Of a stretch of DNA of 64,000 bases, positions 34,878 to 43,011 are shown in pieces (the stretch's first letter is position 1; each line of letters opens with the position of its first letter). Made by a program: the position numbers and the translations under genes. The DNA is taken from positions 95,086 through 159,085 of the forward strand of contig NZ_BAAAUT010000008.1 of NCBI RefSeq assembly GCF_039534085.1, read 5' to 3'. The stretch comes from Planomonospora_B alba (GTDB lineage: Bacteria > Actinomycetota > Actinomycetes > Streptosporangiales > Streptosporangiaceae). Below the pieces are notes generated by a model. It did not search any database. It had not been told where the DNA came from and saw nothing but the letters and a program-made list of their open reading frames with translations.

Positions 34878-35299
34878 GACCGGGACCCGTTCCAGGCGGG
34901 CGCCGGGGCCGCCGTCCTCGGCTGCGCGGACAGGTGCTCGCCGACCCGCTTGACCAGCAGTGCCATCTCGTAGGTGACCATGCCGAGGTCGGCGTCCTGC
35001 GCGGCCAGTACGGCGAGCCGCGCGCCCTGGCCGGCCGCGGTGACGAACAGGAAACCGCCCTCGAGCTCGATGATGGTCTGCCGCACGCCGCCGAGGCCGA
35101 AGTGCCGCCCCGCGCCCGCAGCGAGGCTGTGGCTGCCGGCGGAGATGGCGGACAGGTGCTCGGTGTCCTCCCGGGTCAGGTCGCGGGAGCCGCCCATGGC
35201 CAGTCCGTCGGAGGACAGCACGACGGCGTGCCGGATCCCGGGGACGCGCCGGGTGAGGTCGTCCAGCAGCCAGCTGAGCTCAGATCTGGGGTCGGCCAT
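34874..35299 (-). CDS. cvnB: conservon roadblock/LC7 protein CvnB
   Basis: Roadblock/LC7-domain protein, likely a regulator (MglB-like GAP role proposed) of the CvnD GTPase. L-L-D-D-L-T-R-R-V-P-G-I-R-H-A-V-V-L-S-S-D-G-L is typical, as is the central G-F-L-F-V-T-A-A-G-Q-G-A-R-L-A-V-L. I chose the ATG at 35299, preceded by AAGGAGG, giving 141 residues. It overlaps the kinase stop by 20 nt. Confidence 0.93.
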   Translation of the reverse strand: MADPRSELSWLLDDLTRRVPGIRHAVVLSSDGLAMGGSRDLTREDTEHLSAISAGSHSLAAGAGRHFGLGGVRQTIIELEGGFLFVTAAGQGARLAVLAAQDADLGMVTYEMALLVKRVGEHLSAQPRTAAPAPAWNGSRS

Positions 35300-37511
35300 C
35301 GCAATGGCCCTCCTTTCCGTTCCGGGGGTCACCGCTCGTGTCACCGCTCGTGTCGCCGTGCGCGCCGTCGCGCGCCCCGCCGTGGGCTCCGGCCTGGGTG
35401 CGGCCCTGCCGCCAGCCCCGCTGCATGGCGGACATGCGGGCGAGCGCCTCCTCGGGCGCCCGTGCCGGGGGAGCGGGCGCCCGTTCCGGCTCCCGGCCGG
35501 GCACGCGGCGCAGCTGGGGGGCCAGGCTGGCCTGCCGGACCCGTACGGGCAGCCCGTCGAGGTCGTCGGGAGCGCCGGGGTCGCCGCCGGCGGCCTCCAG
35601 CGGGGCCGGGCCGTCGTCGGCCGGGGTCCGGGGATCGGCCAGCAGGCTCAGCGGGAGCATCACGATCGCCGTGGCCCCGTCGTAGGGCGAGGGCCGCAGC
35701 ACGACCTTGATCCCGTGCCTGGCCGCGAGCCGGGACACCACGAACAGGCCGAGCCGGTCGCTGTCGGCCGGGTCGAACTCCGGCGGCCGGGCGAGCCTGC
35801 CGTTGAGCTCGTCGACGCAGACCCCGCCCAGCCCCAGGCCGCGGTCCTCGATCTCGATCGCGAAGCCGTGGGCGGCGGCCGAGCCGCGGACGTGGACCGG
35901 GGTGCCCGGCGGGGAGAAGGACGTGGCGTTCTCGACCAGCTCGGCGATCAGGTGGACGACGTCGGTGACCGCGTTGCCGGCCAGCAGCGGGGCACCGGGC
36001 ATGGGCAGCACCGTGACGCGCGTGTAGTCCTCGACCTCCAGCACGGCGCCGCGCACCACGTCGAGGACCGGGACCGGGTCGCGCCACCGGCGGCCGGGGG
36101 CGGCGCCGGACAGGACGATGAGGTTCTCCGCGTGCCGGCGCATGCGGGTGGTCAGGTGGTCGACCTTGAACAGGTCCTCCAGCGTCTGCGGGTCCTCGGT
36201 CCTGCGCTCCATCGCGTCCAGCAGGGTGAGCTGGCGGTGGAGCAGGGCCTGGTTCCGCCGGGCGAGGTTGAGGAATACCTGGCCGACGCCCTTGCGGAGC
36301 ACGGCCTGGCCGACCGCGGCCTCCACCGCGGTCCGTCGGACGGCCGACAGCGCCCGCACGACGCCGTCCACCTCGGCGGTCGGCGTGGGCGCCGGTTCGG
36401 GGGTCTCGGCCGCCGGATCCACGTCCTCGCCGCCCGCCAGCCGCTCGACCAGCCGGGGCAGCCGCTCCTCGGCCAGTTCGGCGGCCGAGGCCCGCACCTG
36501 CCGCAGCTCCCGGACCAGGGAGCGTCCGAAGCGGTAGGAGAGCACGGCCGAGACGACCACGGTGAACAGGCCGAGGAGCACGACCGCGCCGATGCGGAGC
36601 AGGGCCGCGGTCCGCAGGTCGCCGCCCTTGTCGGTGACGCGGGCCAGCTCCCGCCGGGCGTTGGAGTCGAGGGCGGAGACGACGGCCTCGGCGTCCCGGT
36701 TCCACACGGCGGCGTCCAGCGGCGGTGAGCCTGATCCGTCCCAGGCGAGGAGCCGGTCCTCGGCCGTCTGGAGCCGCCGGTGGGCGGTGCCCGCCGCCAG
36801 CTCCCGGTGGAGCGCCCGCAGCTCGGGGCCCATGTCGCGCTCGGCGGCGGCGAGCATGAGCCTGCGGCCGGTCGCCGCGGCGACGAAGGCGGTGTGCTCG
36901 GCCGTGGTCATCTCGCCGCGGGCCAGCGCGAGGGTGACGAGGGCGTGCTCGCGGGACAGGTGCTCGGAGACGATCGAGTAGTAGGACAGTCCCCGGACGA
37001 TCCGGTGGGACGCCACGTCGGGGAGCAGGTCGGCGGCGTTGAGCTGCCGGTGGGCGAGGTCGACGAGCGAGGCGTAGCGCTCGATCACCTCGGACGGGGC
37101 CGTCCGGCCGCCGTCAGCCGCCGAGCGCAGCGCGCTGAGGTCGCCCAGGGACTCCAGCAGGGACCGCATGCCGGTGGAGTTCTCCTCGGCGGTGTTCTCC
37201 AGGCCGATGGAGGCGACCAGCTCACGCAGGGCGGAGGCCGTGTCGTCGGTGGTCCGCCGCTGCTCCGCCAGCACCGCCCGCCGGTCGGGGCGGCCGGCGG
37301 TCTCGGCGGTCAGCTGGCGCTCCCGCCGAAGCTCCTCGATCAGTTCCCGGACGGGGGAGCCGACCTCCTGCCACCGGCTCTGGGTCTGCGCGAGAGCGGA
37401 GACCTCCAGGACGGTGGTGTAGGCGTTGTAGCCCCACATGGCGACGAGGGCGGCGAACGGGATCAGCAGGATCTTGAGGATCCTCGTCCGGATCGGCTGG
37501 GGGGTGCTCAT
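35280..37511 (-). CDS. cvnA: conservon sensor histidine kinase CvnA (NIT domain)
   Basis: Membrane sensor of the conservon, 743 residues. A first membrane helix (about 12-30) is followed by an extracytoplasmic nitrate/nitrite-sensing (NIT) type helical domain, a second helix near 305-327, a HAMP-like linker, and a kinase region. The dimerisation segment is R-R-N-Q-A-L-L-H-R-Q-L ... L-F-K-V-D-H-L-T-T-R-M-R-R; the N box is E-L-V-E-N-A-T-S-F-S-P-P-G-T and the G box D-R-G-L-G-L. A Pro/Ala/Arg-rich tail of about 130 residues follows. First gene of the operon; its promoter must lie in the 260 bp before the GH1 end. Confidence 0.93.
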   Translation of the reverse strand: MSTPQPIRTRILKILLIPFAALVAMWGYNAYTTVLEVSALAQTQSRWQEVGSPVRELIEELRRERQLTAETAGRPDRRAVLAEQRRTTDDTASALRELVASIGLENTAEENSTGMRSLLESLGDLSALRSAADGGRTAPSEVIERYASLVDLAHRQLNAADLLPDVASHRIVRGLSYYSIVSEHLSREHALVTLALARGEMTTAEHTAFVAAATGRRLMLAAAERDMGPELRALHRELAAGTAHRRLQTAEDRLLAWDGSGSPPLDAAVWNRDAEAVVSALDSNARRELARVTDKGGDLRTAALLRIGAVVLLGLFTVVVSAVLSYRFGRSLVRELRQVRASAAELAEERLPRLVERLAGGEDVDPAAETPEPAPTPTAEVDGVVRALSAVRRTAVEAAVGQAVLRKGVGQVFLNLARRNQALLHRQLTLLDAMERRTEDPQTLEDLFKVDHLTTRMRRHAENLIVLSGAAPGRRWRDPVPVLDVVRGAVLEVEDYTRVTVLPMPGAPLLAGNAVTDVVHLIAELVENATSFSPPGTPVHVRGSAAAHGFAIEIEDRGLGLGGVCVDELNGRLARPPEFDPADSDRLGLFVVSRLAARHGIKVVLRPSPYDGATAIVMLPLSLLADPRTPADDGPAPLEAAGGDPGAPDDLDGLPVRVRQASLAPQLRRVPGREPERAPAPPARAPEEALARMSAMQRGWRQGRTQAGAHGGARDGAHGDTSGDTSGDPRNGKEGHCDGRPQI

Positions 37512-37682
37512 CCATCGTGTCCAGTTCCGCGCGTTCCCGCGCAGGGTCGTCCGTCACGGGCGGCGGCCGACCCCCGAAGATCGCGCCGTGACGGGTGCGC
37601 TGTGATTCGCCTCACTATGCCGGTGTGATCGAAAGCGGTTCAAGGCGGTGATTGCGAAGATTCGGTATCGATGCCGCCCCCG

Positions 37683-37718
37683 GAGACCGGGCCGTCACGG
37701 GAGACCGGGCCGTCACGG
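37683..37718. repeat. 18-bp tandem duplication upstream of cvnA
   Basis: GAGACCGGGCCGTCACGG is present twice head to tail in the gap between cvnA and the GH1 gene. Function unknown. Confidence 0.7.
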
Positions 37719-37774
37719 GGAGGTGATGCGGGACCGGGCCGGGACCGGCGGCGGGGAAGGAGGCGCCGGCGGCG

Positions 37775-39097
37775 TCACGCGCGGCCGGGGTCCCGCCGCA
37801 GGGCGATGCGTTCGCGCAGCCAGTGGTAGGAGGCCTTGGGCGTGCGCCGCTGGGTGGCGAAGTCGACGTGGACCAGTCCGAAGCGCTGGTGGTAGCCCTC
37901 GGCCCACTCGAAGTTGTCCAGCAGCGACCAGACGTAGTAGCCGCGCACGTCCACCCCGTCGGCCACCGCCCGCTCCACCGCCGCGATGTGCCCGTCGAGG
38001 TAGGCGATCCGGGCGGTGTCGTCCACCACGCCGCCGGGGCCCACCTCGTCGGGCTGGGAGCAGCCGTTCTCGGTGACGTAGACCGGGGGCAGGGCCTCGC
38101 CGTACCGGGCGGCCAGTCCGGTCAGGAGCTCGTGCAGGCCGTCGGGGACGACGGGCCAGCCGAAGGCGGTGCGGGGGTATCCGGTGATCGGCACGTCGGC
38201 GAAGGGCAGGAGGTCCCCGGCCGCGGGCGCGGCGATCCGGGTGGGGTTGTAGTAGTTGACGCCCAGGCCGTCGAGCGGGGCGGAGATCAGGTCGAGGTCG
38301 CCGTCGCGGACGCAGTCGAGCGCCGTGCCGTACGCCGACAGGTCCGGGTAGGTCCCGAGCAGGACCGGGTCGTTGAACAGGCGGTTGTGCAGGACGTCGT
38401 AGGCGTCGGCGGCGGCCAGGTCGGCGGGGTCGCCGGAGGCGGGCCAGACCGGGGTGCAGTTGTTGGTGATCAACACCTGCCGGACGCCGCGCTCCCGGAG
38501 CGCGGCCACGGCCAGGCCGTGCCCGAGGAGCTGGTGGTGGGCGGCGGGCAGGGCGCCGGTGAGCAGGGCCAGGCCCGGGGCGTGCACACCGGTCGCGTAA
38601 CCGTAGGCCATGTGGACGAAGGGCTCGTTGAGGGTGATCCACATCGGGATGCGGTCGGCGAGCCGGTCGGCCGCCAGGGCGGTGTAGTCCGCGAAGCGGA
38701 AGGCGGTGTCCCGGGAGAGCCAGCCGCCCGCGTCCTGGAGGGGCTGCGGCAGGTCCCAGTGGAAGAGGGTGGCCGCCGGGACGATGCCCTCGGCGAGCAG
38801 GGCGTCGGTGAGCCGGTCGTAGAAGTCCAGCCCGGCGGGGTTCGCCGGTCCCGTCCCGGCGGGCTGGACGCGGGGCCAGGCGATGGAGAAGCGGTAGGAG
38901 CCGACCCCCAGGCCGGCCAGGAGGGCGACGTCCTCGGGCCAGCGGTGGTAGTGGTCGCAGGCGGTGTCGCCGGTGTGGCCGCCGGCGACGCGGCCGGGCT
39001 CGTGGGAGAAGACGTCCCAGATGGAGGGGCCCCGGCCGTCCTCCGCGACGGCGCCCTCGATCTGGTAGGAGGCCGTCGCCGCGCCCCAGAGGAACAT
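37775..39097 (-). CDS. GH1 beta-glucosidase
   Basis: Family 1 glycosidase hydrolysing terminal beta-glucosides such as cellobiose or laminaribiose, probably cytosolic (no signal peptide). It opens F-L-W-G-A-A-T-A-S-Y-Q-I-E-G; the acid/base glutamate is in T-L-N-E-P near residue 160 and the nucleophile in V-T-E-N-G near 346; W-S-L-L-D-N-F-E-W closes the sugar site. 440 residues. I prefer the ATG at 39097, 6 nt from GGAGG, over the GTG at 39103 that abuts it. Divergent from a TetR gene with a dyad between. Confidence 0.94.
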   Translation of the reverse strand: MFLWGAATASYQIEGAVAEDGRGPSIWDVFSHEPGRVAGGHTGDTACDHYHRWPEDVALLAGLGVGSYRFSIAWPRVQPAGTGPANPAGLDFYDRLTDALLAEGIVPAATLFHWDLPQPLQDAGGWLSRDTAFRFADYTALAADRLADRIPMWITLNEPFVHMAYGYATGVHAPGLALLTGALPAAHHQLLGHGLAVAALRERGVRQVLITNNCTPVWPASGDPADLAAADAYDVLHNRLFNDPVLLGTYPDLSAYGTALDCVRDGDLDLISAPLDGLGVNYYNPTRIAAPAAGDLLPFADVPITGYPRTAFGWPVVPDGLHELLTGLAARYGEALPPVYVTENGCSQPDEVGPGGVVDDTARIAYLDGHIAAVERAVADGVDVRGYYVWSLLDNFEWAEGYHQRFGLVHVDFATQRRTPKASYHWLRERIALRRDPGRA

Positions 39098-39114
39098 CTG
39101 CACCCTCCAGTGGT

Positions 39115-39129
39115 ATGAGTGCTGCTCAT
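39115..39129. promoter_or_regulatory. candidate TetR operator between GH1 and TetR genes
   Basis: ATGAG-TGCTG-CTCAT, 5-bp perfect arms, lies 17 bp upstream of the GH1 start and 22 bp upstream of the TetR start. Its location between a regulator and a divergent enzyme gene is what a local repressor site would show. Confidence 0.5.
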
Positions 39130-39150
39130 GTTAGCTCGGTGAAGGGGCCG

Positions 39151-39822
39151 ATGGGGGATGATGAGGGGATGACGAACGTCTCCGGGGGAACGCTGCGCCG
39201 CCGCCCCGCCCAGCGGCGGAGCGTGGAACGGGTCGAGCGCATGCTGGACGAGTGCGCCCGGCTGCTGGACGAGGTGGGATACGAGGCGCTGACCACCAAG
39301 GAGGTCGCGCGCCGCGCGGAGGTGCCGATCGGCACCTTCTACCAGTTCTTCCCGGACAAGCAGGGGCTGGTGCGCGCGCTCGCGCTGCGCAACCTCGAGG
39401 CGTTCCTCGACCGGGTCACCACCCGCCTCGGCGACGCCGAGCTGTCCGGCTGGACCCAGATGGTGGACCTGGCGATCGACGAGTTCGTCGCGATGAAGCG
39501 CTCCACGCCCGGCTTCGCCGTCATGGACTTCGGCGAGGTGCTGCCCACGCCGGGAGGCCCGGCGCTGCGCGGCACCGAGCGCATGCTCGACGCCGCGCTG
39601 GAGAACAACGTGGTCGTCGCCGACCGCCTCCGGGCGATCACCATCGACGTACTCGGTGCCCCGGTGGGACCGGAGCTGGACCGCGCGCTGGTCGTGGCGG
39701 TGGAGGCGGCCGACGCCGTGCTCAAGCTCGCCTTCCGGACCGCTCCGGAGGGAGACCCCGAGCTGATCGCCGAGTGCAAGCTCCTGGTCCGGCGCTACCT
39801 CGCCGGCCACCTCCCCTCCTGA
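39151..39822 (+). CDS. TetR-family transcriptional regulator
   Basis: One-component repressor, 223 residues. The helix-turn-helix is at about residues 28-65 (L-T-T-K-E-V-A-R-R-A-E-V-P-I-G-T-F-Y-Q-F-F-P-D-K). The ligand domain is unremarkable and its ligand unknown. Start choice: the ATG at 39151 has AAGG 5 nt upstream, whereas the ATG at 39169 abuts GAGGGG directly. Divergent from the GH1 beta-glucosidase, its likely target; a beta-glucoside or aryl glucoside inducer would make sense. Confidence 0.9.
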   Translation: MGDDEGMTNVSGGTLRRRPAQRRSVERVERMLDECARLLDEVGYEALTTKEVARRAEVPIGTFYQFFPDKQGLVRALALRNLEAFLDRVTTRLGDAELSGWTQMVDLAIDEFVAMKRSTPGFAVMDFGEVLPTPGGPALRGTERMLDAALENNVVVADRLRAITIDVLGAPVGPELDRALVVAVEAADAVLKLAFRTAPEGDPELIAECKLLVRRYLAGHLPS

Positions 39823-39868
39823 CCGGCGGCTCCCCGGGCGGCGGGCCCGGCGGGAACCGCCGGACGCC

Positions 39869-40813
39869 TCAGGAGACGGCGTCCAGCCGGGCGCGGAGCT
39901 CGCCGTCGAGCTTGACGTCCAGGGCCCCGAGCGCCTCGTCCAGCTGCTCGACGCCGCTCACGCCGACGATCGGCACCACGGCCGGGGAACCGCCGATCAG
40001 CCAGGCCAGGACGACCTGGTTCACCGTGGCGCCCACCTCGGCCGCGACCTCGCGCAGCACGGCGAGGCGGCGGTCGGTGCCCGGGTGGTCGAACGCCTCG
40101 TCGAAGGGGCGGTCCTCGCGGGTGTAGCCGCCGCTCATCAGGGTGTTGTAGGCCCACAGCGTGACGGAGGGCTCCTCGCGCAGGTAGTCGAGGGTCTCGT
40201 CGCCCGCCACCCGGTGCCCGGAGGACTGCAGCGGGGCGCCCGGGCGGGGCCGGACGTAGGAGTGGCGCAGCTGCAGGTGGGTGTAGGGGGTCCAGCCGTT
40301 CTCCCGCGCCACGTTCCGGGCCCGCTCCAGCCGCCAGACGGGGAGGTTGCTGGCGCCGACCTCGCGGACCCTGCCCTCCCGGACCAGCTCGTCGAAGGCG
40401 CCGACGGTCTCGGCCAGCGGGACCGACCGGTCCTCCATGTGCGCCCAGTACACGTCGACGTGGTCGGTCCCGAGCCTGCGGAGGCTGCCCTCGATCGCCG
40501 CCTTGATCACCGGCGCGGACAGCCCCTCGGCAGAGCCGAGCGTGCGGTCGCCCGGGACGGTCGGCCGGGCGCCGCACTTGGTGCCGACCACCATCCGGTC
40601 GCGGTTCTTGCGTGAGGCCAGCCAGCGGCCGATGGTCAGCTCGCTCTCGTCTCCGGTCGCTCCGTCGTACCAGAAGGGGTAGTTGTTCGCGGTGTCCAGC
40701 AGCGCGCCGCCCGCCTCGGCGAAGCGATCCATGATCGCGAACGCCGTCCGGTCGTCCACCGCGGTGCCGAACGGGATGGTGCCCAGGGCCAAGGGGATGT
40801 GGTGCGTCGTCAT
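39869..40813 (-). CDS. aldo/keto reductase
   Basis: NADPH-dependent aldo-keto reductase, TIM-barrel, 314 residues. Marks are L-G-T-I-P-F-G-T-A near the start, D-T-A-N-N-Y with the catalytic tyrosine, the lysine in V-G-T-K-C-G, the histidine in Y-W-A-H-M-E-D, and the cofactor-end motif I-V-G-V-S-G-V-E-Q-L-D-E-A. The ATG at 40813 follows a MerR-type promoter so closely that the mRNA may be leaderless. Divergent from the MerR gene. Confidence 0.9.
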   Translation of the reverse strand: MTTHHIPLALGTIPFGTAVDDRTAFAIMDRFAEAGGALLDTANNYPFWYDGATGDESELTIGRWLASRKNRDRMVVGTKCGARPTVPGDRTLGSAEGLSAPVIKAAIEGSLRRLGTDHVDVYWAHMEDRSVPLAETVGAFDELVREGRVREVGASNLPVWRLERARNVARENGWTPYTHLQLRHSYVRPRPGAPLQSSGHRVAGDETLDYLREEPSVTLWAYNTLMSGGYTREDRPFDEAFDHPGTDRRLAVLREVAAEVGATVNQVVLAWLIGGSPAVVPIVGVSGVEQLDEALGALDVKLDGELRARLDAVS

Positions 40814-40820
40814 ACGGCAC

Positions 40821-40851
40821 AGCCTGGAAGCTGGAGCCCACTCCATGTCAA
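40821..40851 (-). promoter_or_regulatory. MerR-type promoter of the aldo/keto reductase gene
   Basis: On the minus strand TTGACA (40851-40846) and CAGGCT (40826-40821) are 19 bp apart, the over-long spacing used by MerR activators. The spacer holds a TGGAG...CTCCA dyad. Only 7 nt separate the -10 from the ATG. Confidence 0.75.
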
Positions 40852-40888
40852 GCGGGGCGGTGCGGCGCGCCGCACGGCGGCCGGGAGC

Positions 40889-40919
40889 TTGACCTGGAGC
40901 CCGCTCCAGGTGGGATGCT
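40889..40919 (+). promoter_or_regulatory. MerR-type promoter of the merR gene
   Basis: TTGACC (40889-40894) and GATGCT (40914-40919) are separated by 19 bp. The dyad ACCTGGAGC-CC-GCTCCAGGT spans 40892-40911. The ATG lies 7 nt after the -10, with no room for a ribosome-binding site, so transcription may start at the codon itself. Confidence 0.75.
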
Positions 40920-40926
40920 GCCGGGC

Positions 40927-41319
40927 ATGAGCACGAGTGTGTACACGCCGGGACAGGTTGCGGAGGAGACCGGGTTCAGCCTCGACACTCTGCGCTACTA
41001 CGAGCGGATCGGGCTGCTGGAGCGGGTCGGCCGCAACGCCGCCGGCCAGCGGCGCTTCACCCAGCAGGACATCGGCTGGCTGGGCATGATCAGGTGCCTG
41101 CGGGACACCGGCATGCCGATCGCGGAGATGCTCCGCTTCGCGGAGCTGACCAGGGAGGGCGAGCACACCATCCGCGACCGGATCGCCCTGCTGGAGGCCC
41201 ACGACCGCCGGGTGGAGGCCCAGGTCGCCAACCTGCGGGAGAAGCAGGCCGCGCTCCGCAACAAGATCGGCTACTACCGCGGCGTGATCGCCGAGACACC
41301 GTGCCCCGCCGCCGGCTGA
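40927..41319 (+). CDS. MerR-family transcriptional regulator
   Basis: MerR activator/repressor, 130 residues. Winged helix-turn-helix Y-T-P-G-Q-V-A-E-E-T-G-F-S-L-D-T-L-R-Y-Y-E-R-I-G-L-L at residues 5-30 and a long dimerisation helix around 80-118. The C-terminal segment is short, with a single Cys near the end, so it is not a typical metal sensor; it resembles regulators of aldo-keto reductases and other stress enzymes. It sits divergent from the reductase, and both promoters carry matching dyads. Confidence 0.92.
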   Translation: MSTSVYTPGQVAEETGFSLDTLRYYERIGLLERVGRNAAGQRRFTQQDIGWLGMIRCLRDTGMPIAEMLRFAELTREGEHTIRDRIALLEAHDRRVEAQVANLREKQAALRNKIGYYRGVIAETPCPAAG

Positions 41320-41472
41320 GCCGGGCTCCCGGGGTGGGAGACGGGGGGTACGGCCGAGGCCTCACGGACCCGGGAGGCGGGTGAGGCACGCCGTACGGCG
41401 GTTTTGCCGCGGGGCGGGGGTCCCTTTCCGCGCCGGCTGCTAGACCGGTAGCCGGATCTCGGGGAGGGGCCC

Positions 41473-42924
41473 ATGGCCGCACCGCGCGCACGGCGGATCG
41501 ACATCCCGCTGCGGCACGTCGCCGTGGCATGCGGGGTGATGCTGTTCGTGCTGCTCGGCAGGGCCACCTACATCCAGGTCTTCGAGGCGGCCCGGCTCCG
41601 GGAGGACCCGCACAACCAGCGCGCGTCGACCGCGCGGTTCGACCGGCCCCGGGGGGAGATCGTGCTGCGCGACGGCACCGTCGTGGCGACCAGCCGCCCC
41701 TCCGACGGGCGCCACCGCTACCGGCGCTTCTACCCCGGCGGCCCGGTCCACGCCCCGGTCACCGGCCACCTGTCCTTCTACGGCGCCACCGGTGTCGAGC
41801 AGGCCGAGGACGCGGTGCTGTCGGGGAACGACCCGCGGGCGACGGTGCGCTCGATCATGGGCGGGACGCCGGCCCGGGCCACGGTCAGGCTCACGATCGA
41901 CGGGCGGGCGCAGCGGGCGGCCTACGCGGGGCTGCGCACCACCGGCCGGCCCGGCGCCGCCGTCGCGCTCGACCCGGCCACCGGCGCGATCCTGGCCATG
42001 GCGTCCCACCCGTCCTACGACCCGAACGCCTACACGACCCCCGACCCGGCCGAGCTCGACCGGACCGACCGGCGGCTGCAGACCGACCCGCGCGGGCCGC
42101 TGCTGAACCGGGCGATCCGGCGGACCTACCCGCCCGGCTCCGTCTTCAAGATCGTGACGGCCGCCGCGGCGCTCTCCTCCGGCGGCTACCGGCCGGGCAC
42201 GGAGGTCGCGGCGCCCCCCGTCCTCCGCCTGCCCGGCGCCTCCGCCCTGCTGCGCAACTTCCGCGGGTCGGCCTGCGGGAACGGCCTGCCGCCGCTGTCC
42301 TACGCGTTCAAGGTCTCCTGCAACACCCCGTTCGCGCTGCTCGGCGTCAAGCTGGGCCAGGACGCGCTGCGCGAGCAGGCCGAGGCGTTCGGGTTCAACG
42401 CCGCGGACCTCGCGATCCCCCTGCCGGTCGCGCGGAGCGTCTACCCGGCCGGGATGGACCGGGCGCAGACCGCGATGTCGGCGCTCGGCCAGTTCGACGA
42501 CCGGGCCACCCCGCTCATGCTCGCGATGATCTCCGCGGCGGTCGCCGCCGACGGTGTGCTCATGCGCCCCTACCTGGTGCAGGAGGTGCGGCTCGGCGAC
42601 GGCACGGTGGTCCGGGAGGCGGAGCCGTCCCGGTACAGGCGCGCGCTCGGCCGCCGCGACGCGGCCCGGCTCACCGCCATGATGACCGGCGTCACCCGGC
42701 CGGGCGGCACCGGCCGCGCCGCGGCGATCCCGGACGTCGAGGTGGCCGCCAAGACCGGGACCGCGGAGAACGCGGGCCGCGACCACGCCGTCTTCACCGG
42801 GTTCGCCCCGGCGCGGGAGCCCCGGGTGGCCGTGGCGGTCCTCGTGGAGGGCGGCGGCTCCGGAGGCCGGGTGGCGGCGCCCATCGCCAAGGAGATCATG
42901 CAGGCGGTGCTGGGCACCGGGTGA
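41473..42924 (+). CDS. penicillin-binding protein, class B-like transpeptidase
   Basis: Membrane-anchored D,D-transpeptidase, 483 residues. One N-terminal helix (V-A-V-A-C-G-V-M-L-F-V-L-L-G-R-A) is followed by a short PBP-dimer region with D-R-P-R-G-E-I-V-L-R-D-G. The active-site serine lies in P-P-G-S-V-F-K-I near residue 220, S-C-N near 280 and K-T-G-T near 425. It is similar to actinobacterial PbpA (partner of RodA), but here it stands alone, with no rodA, pknB or ftsW beside it, so it is probably an extra paralogue for development or envelope stress. Confidence 0.92.
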   Translation: MAAPRARRIDIPLRHVAVACGVMLFVLLGRATYIQVFEAARLREDPHNQRASTARFDRPRGEIVLRDGTVVATSRPSDGRHRYRRFYPGGPVHAPVTGHLSFYGATGVEQAEDAVLSGNDPRATVRSIMGGTPARATVRLTIDGRAQRAAYAGLRTTGRPGAAVALDPATGAILAMASHPSYDPNAYTTPDPAELDRTDRRLQTDPRGPLLNRAIRRTYPPGSVFKIVTAAAALSSGGYRPGTEVAAPPVLRLPGASALLRNFRGSACGNGLPPLSYAFKVSCNTPFALLGVKLGQDALREQAEAFGFNAADLAIPLPVARSVYPAGMDRAQTAMSALGQFDDRATPLMLAMISAAVAADGVLMRPYLVQEVRLGDGTVVREAEPSRYRRALGRRDAARLTAMMTGVTRPGGTGRAAAIPDVEVAAKTGTAENAGRDHAVFTGFAPAREPRVAVAVLVEGGGSGGRVAAPIAKEIMQAVLGTG

Positions 42925-43011
42925 GGGGCGTCCGCGGCGCGCCTCCGCCGGGGACGGAGCCGGGAGGCGGCGGGAGAGGAGGCGAAACCGGAGGCGGGAC
43001 CGGAGGGCCGG

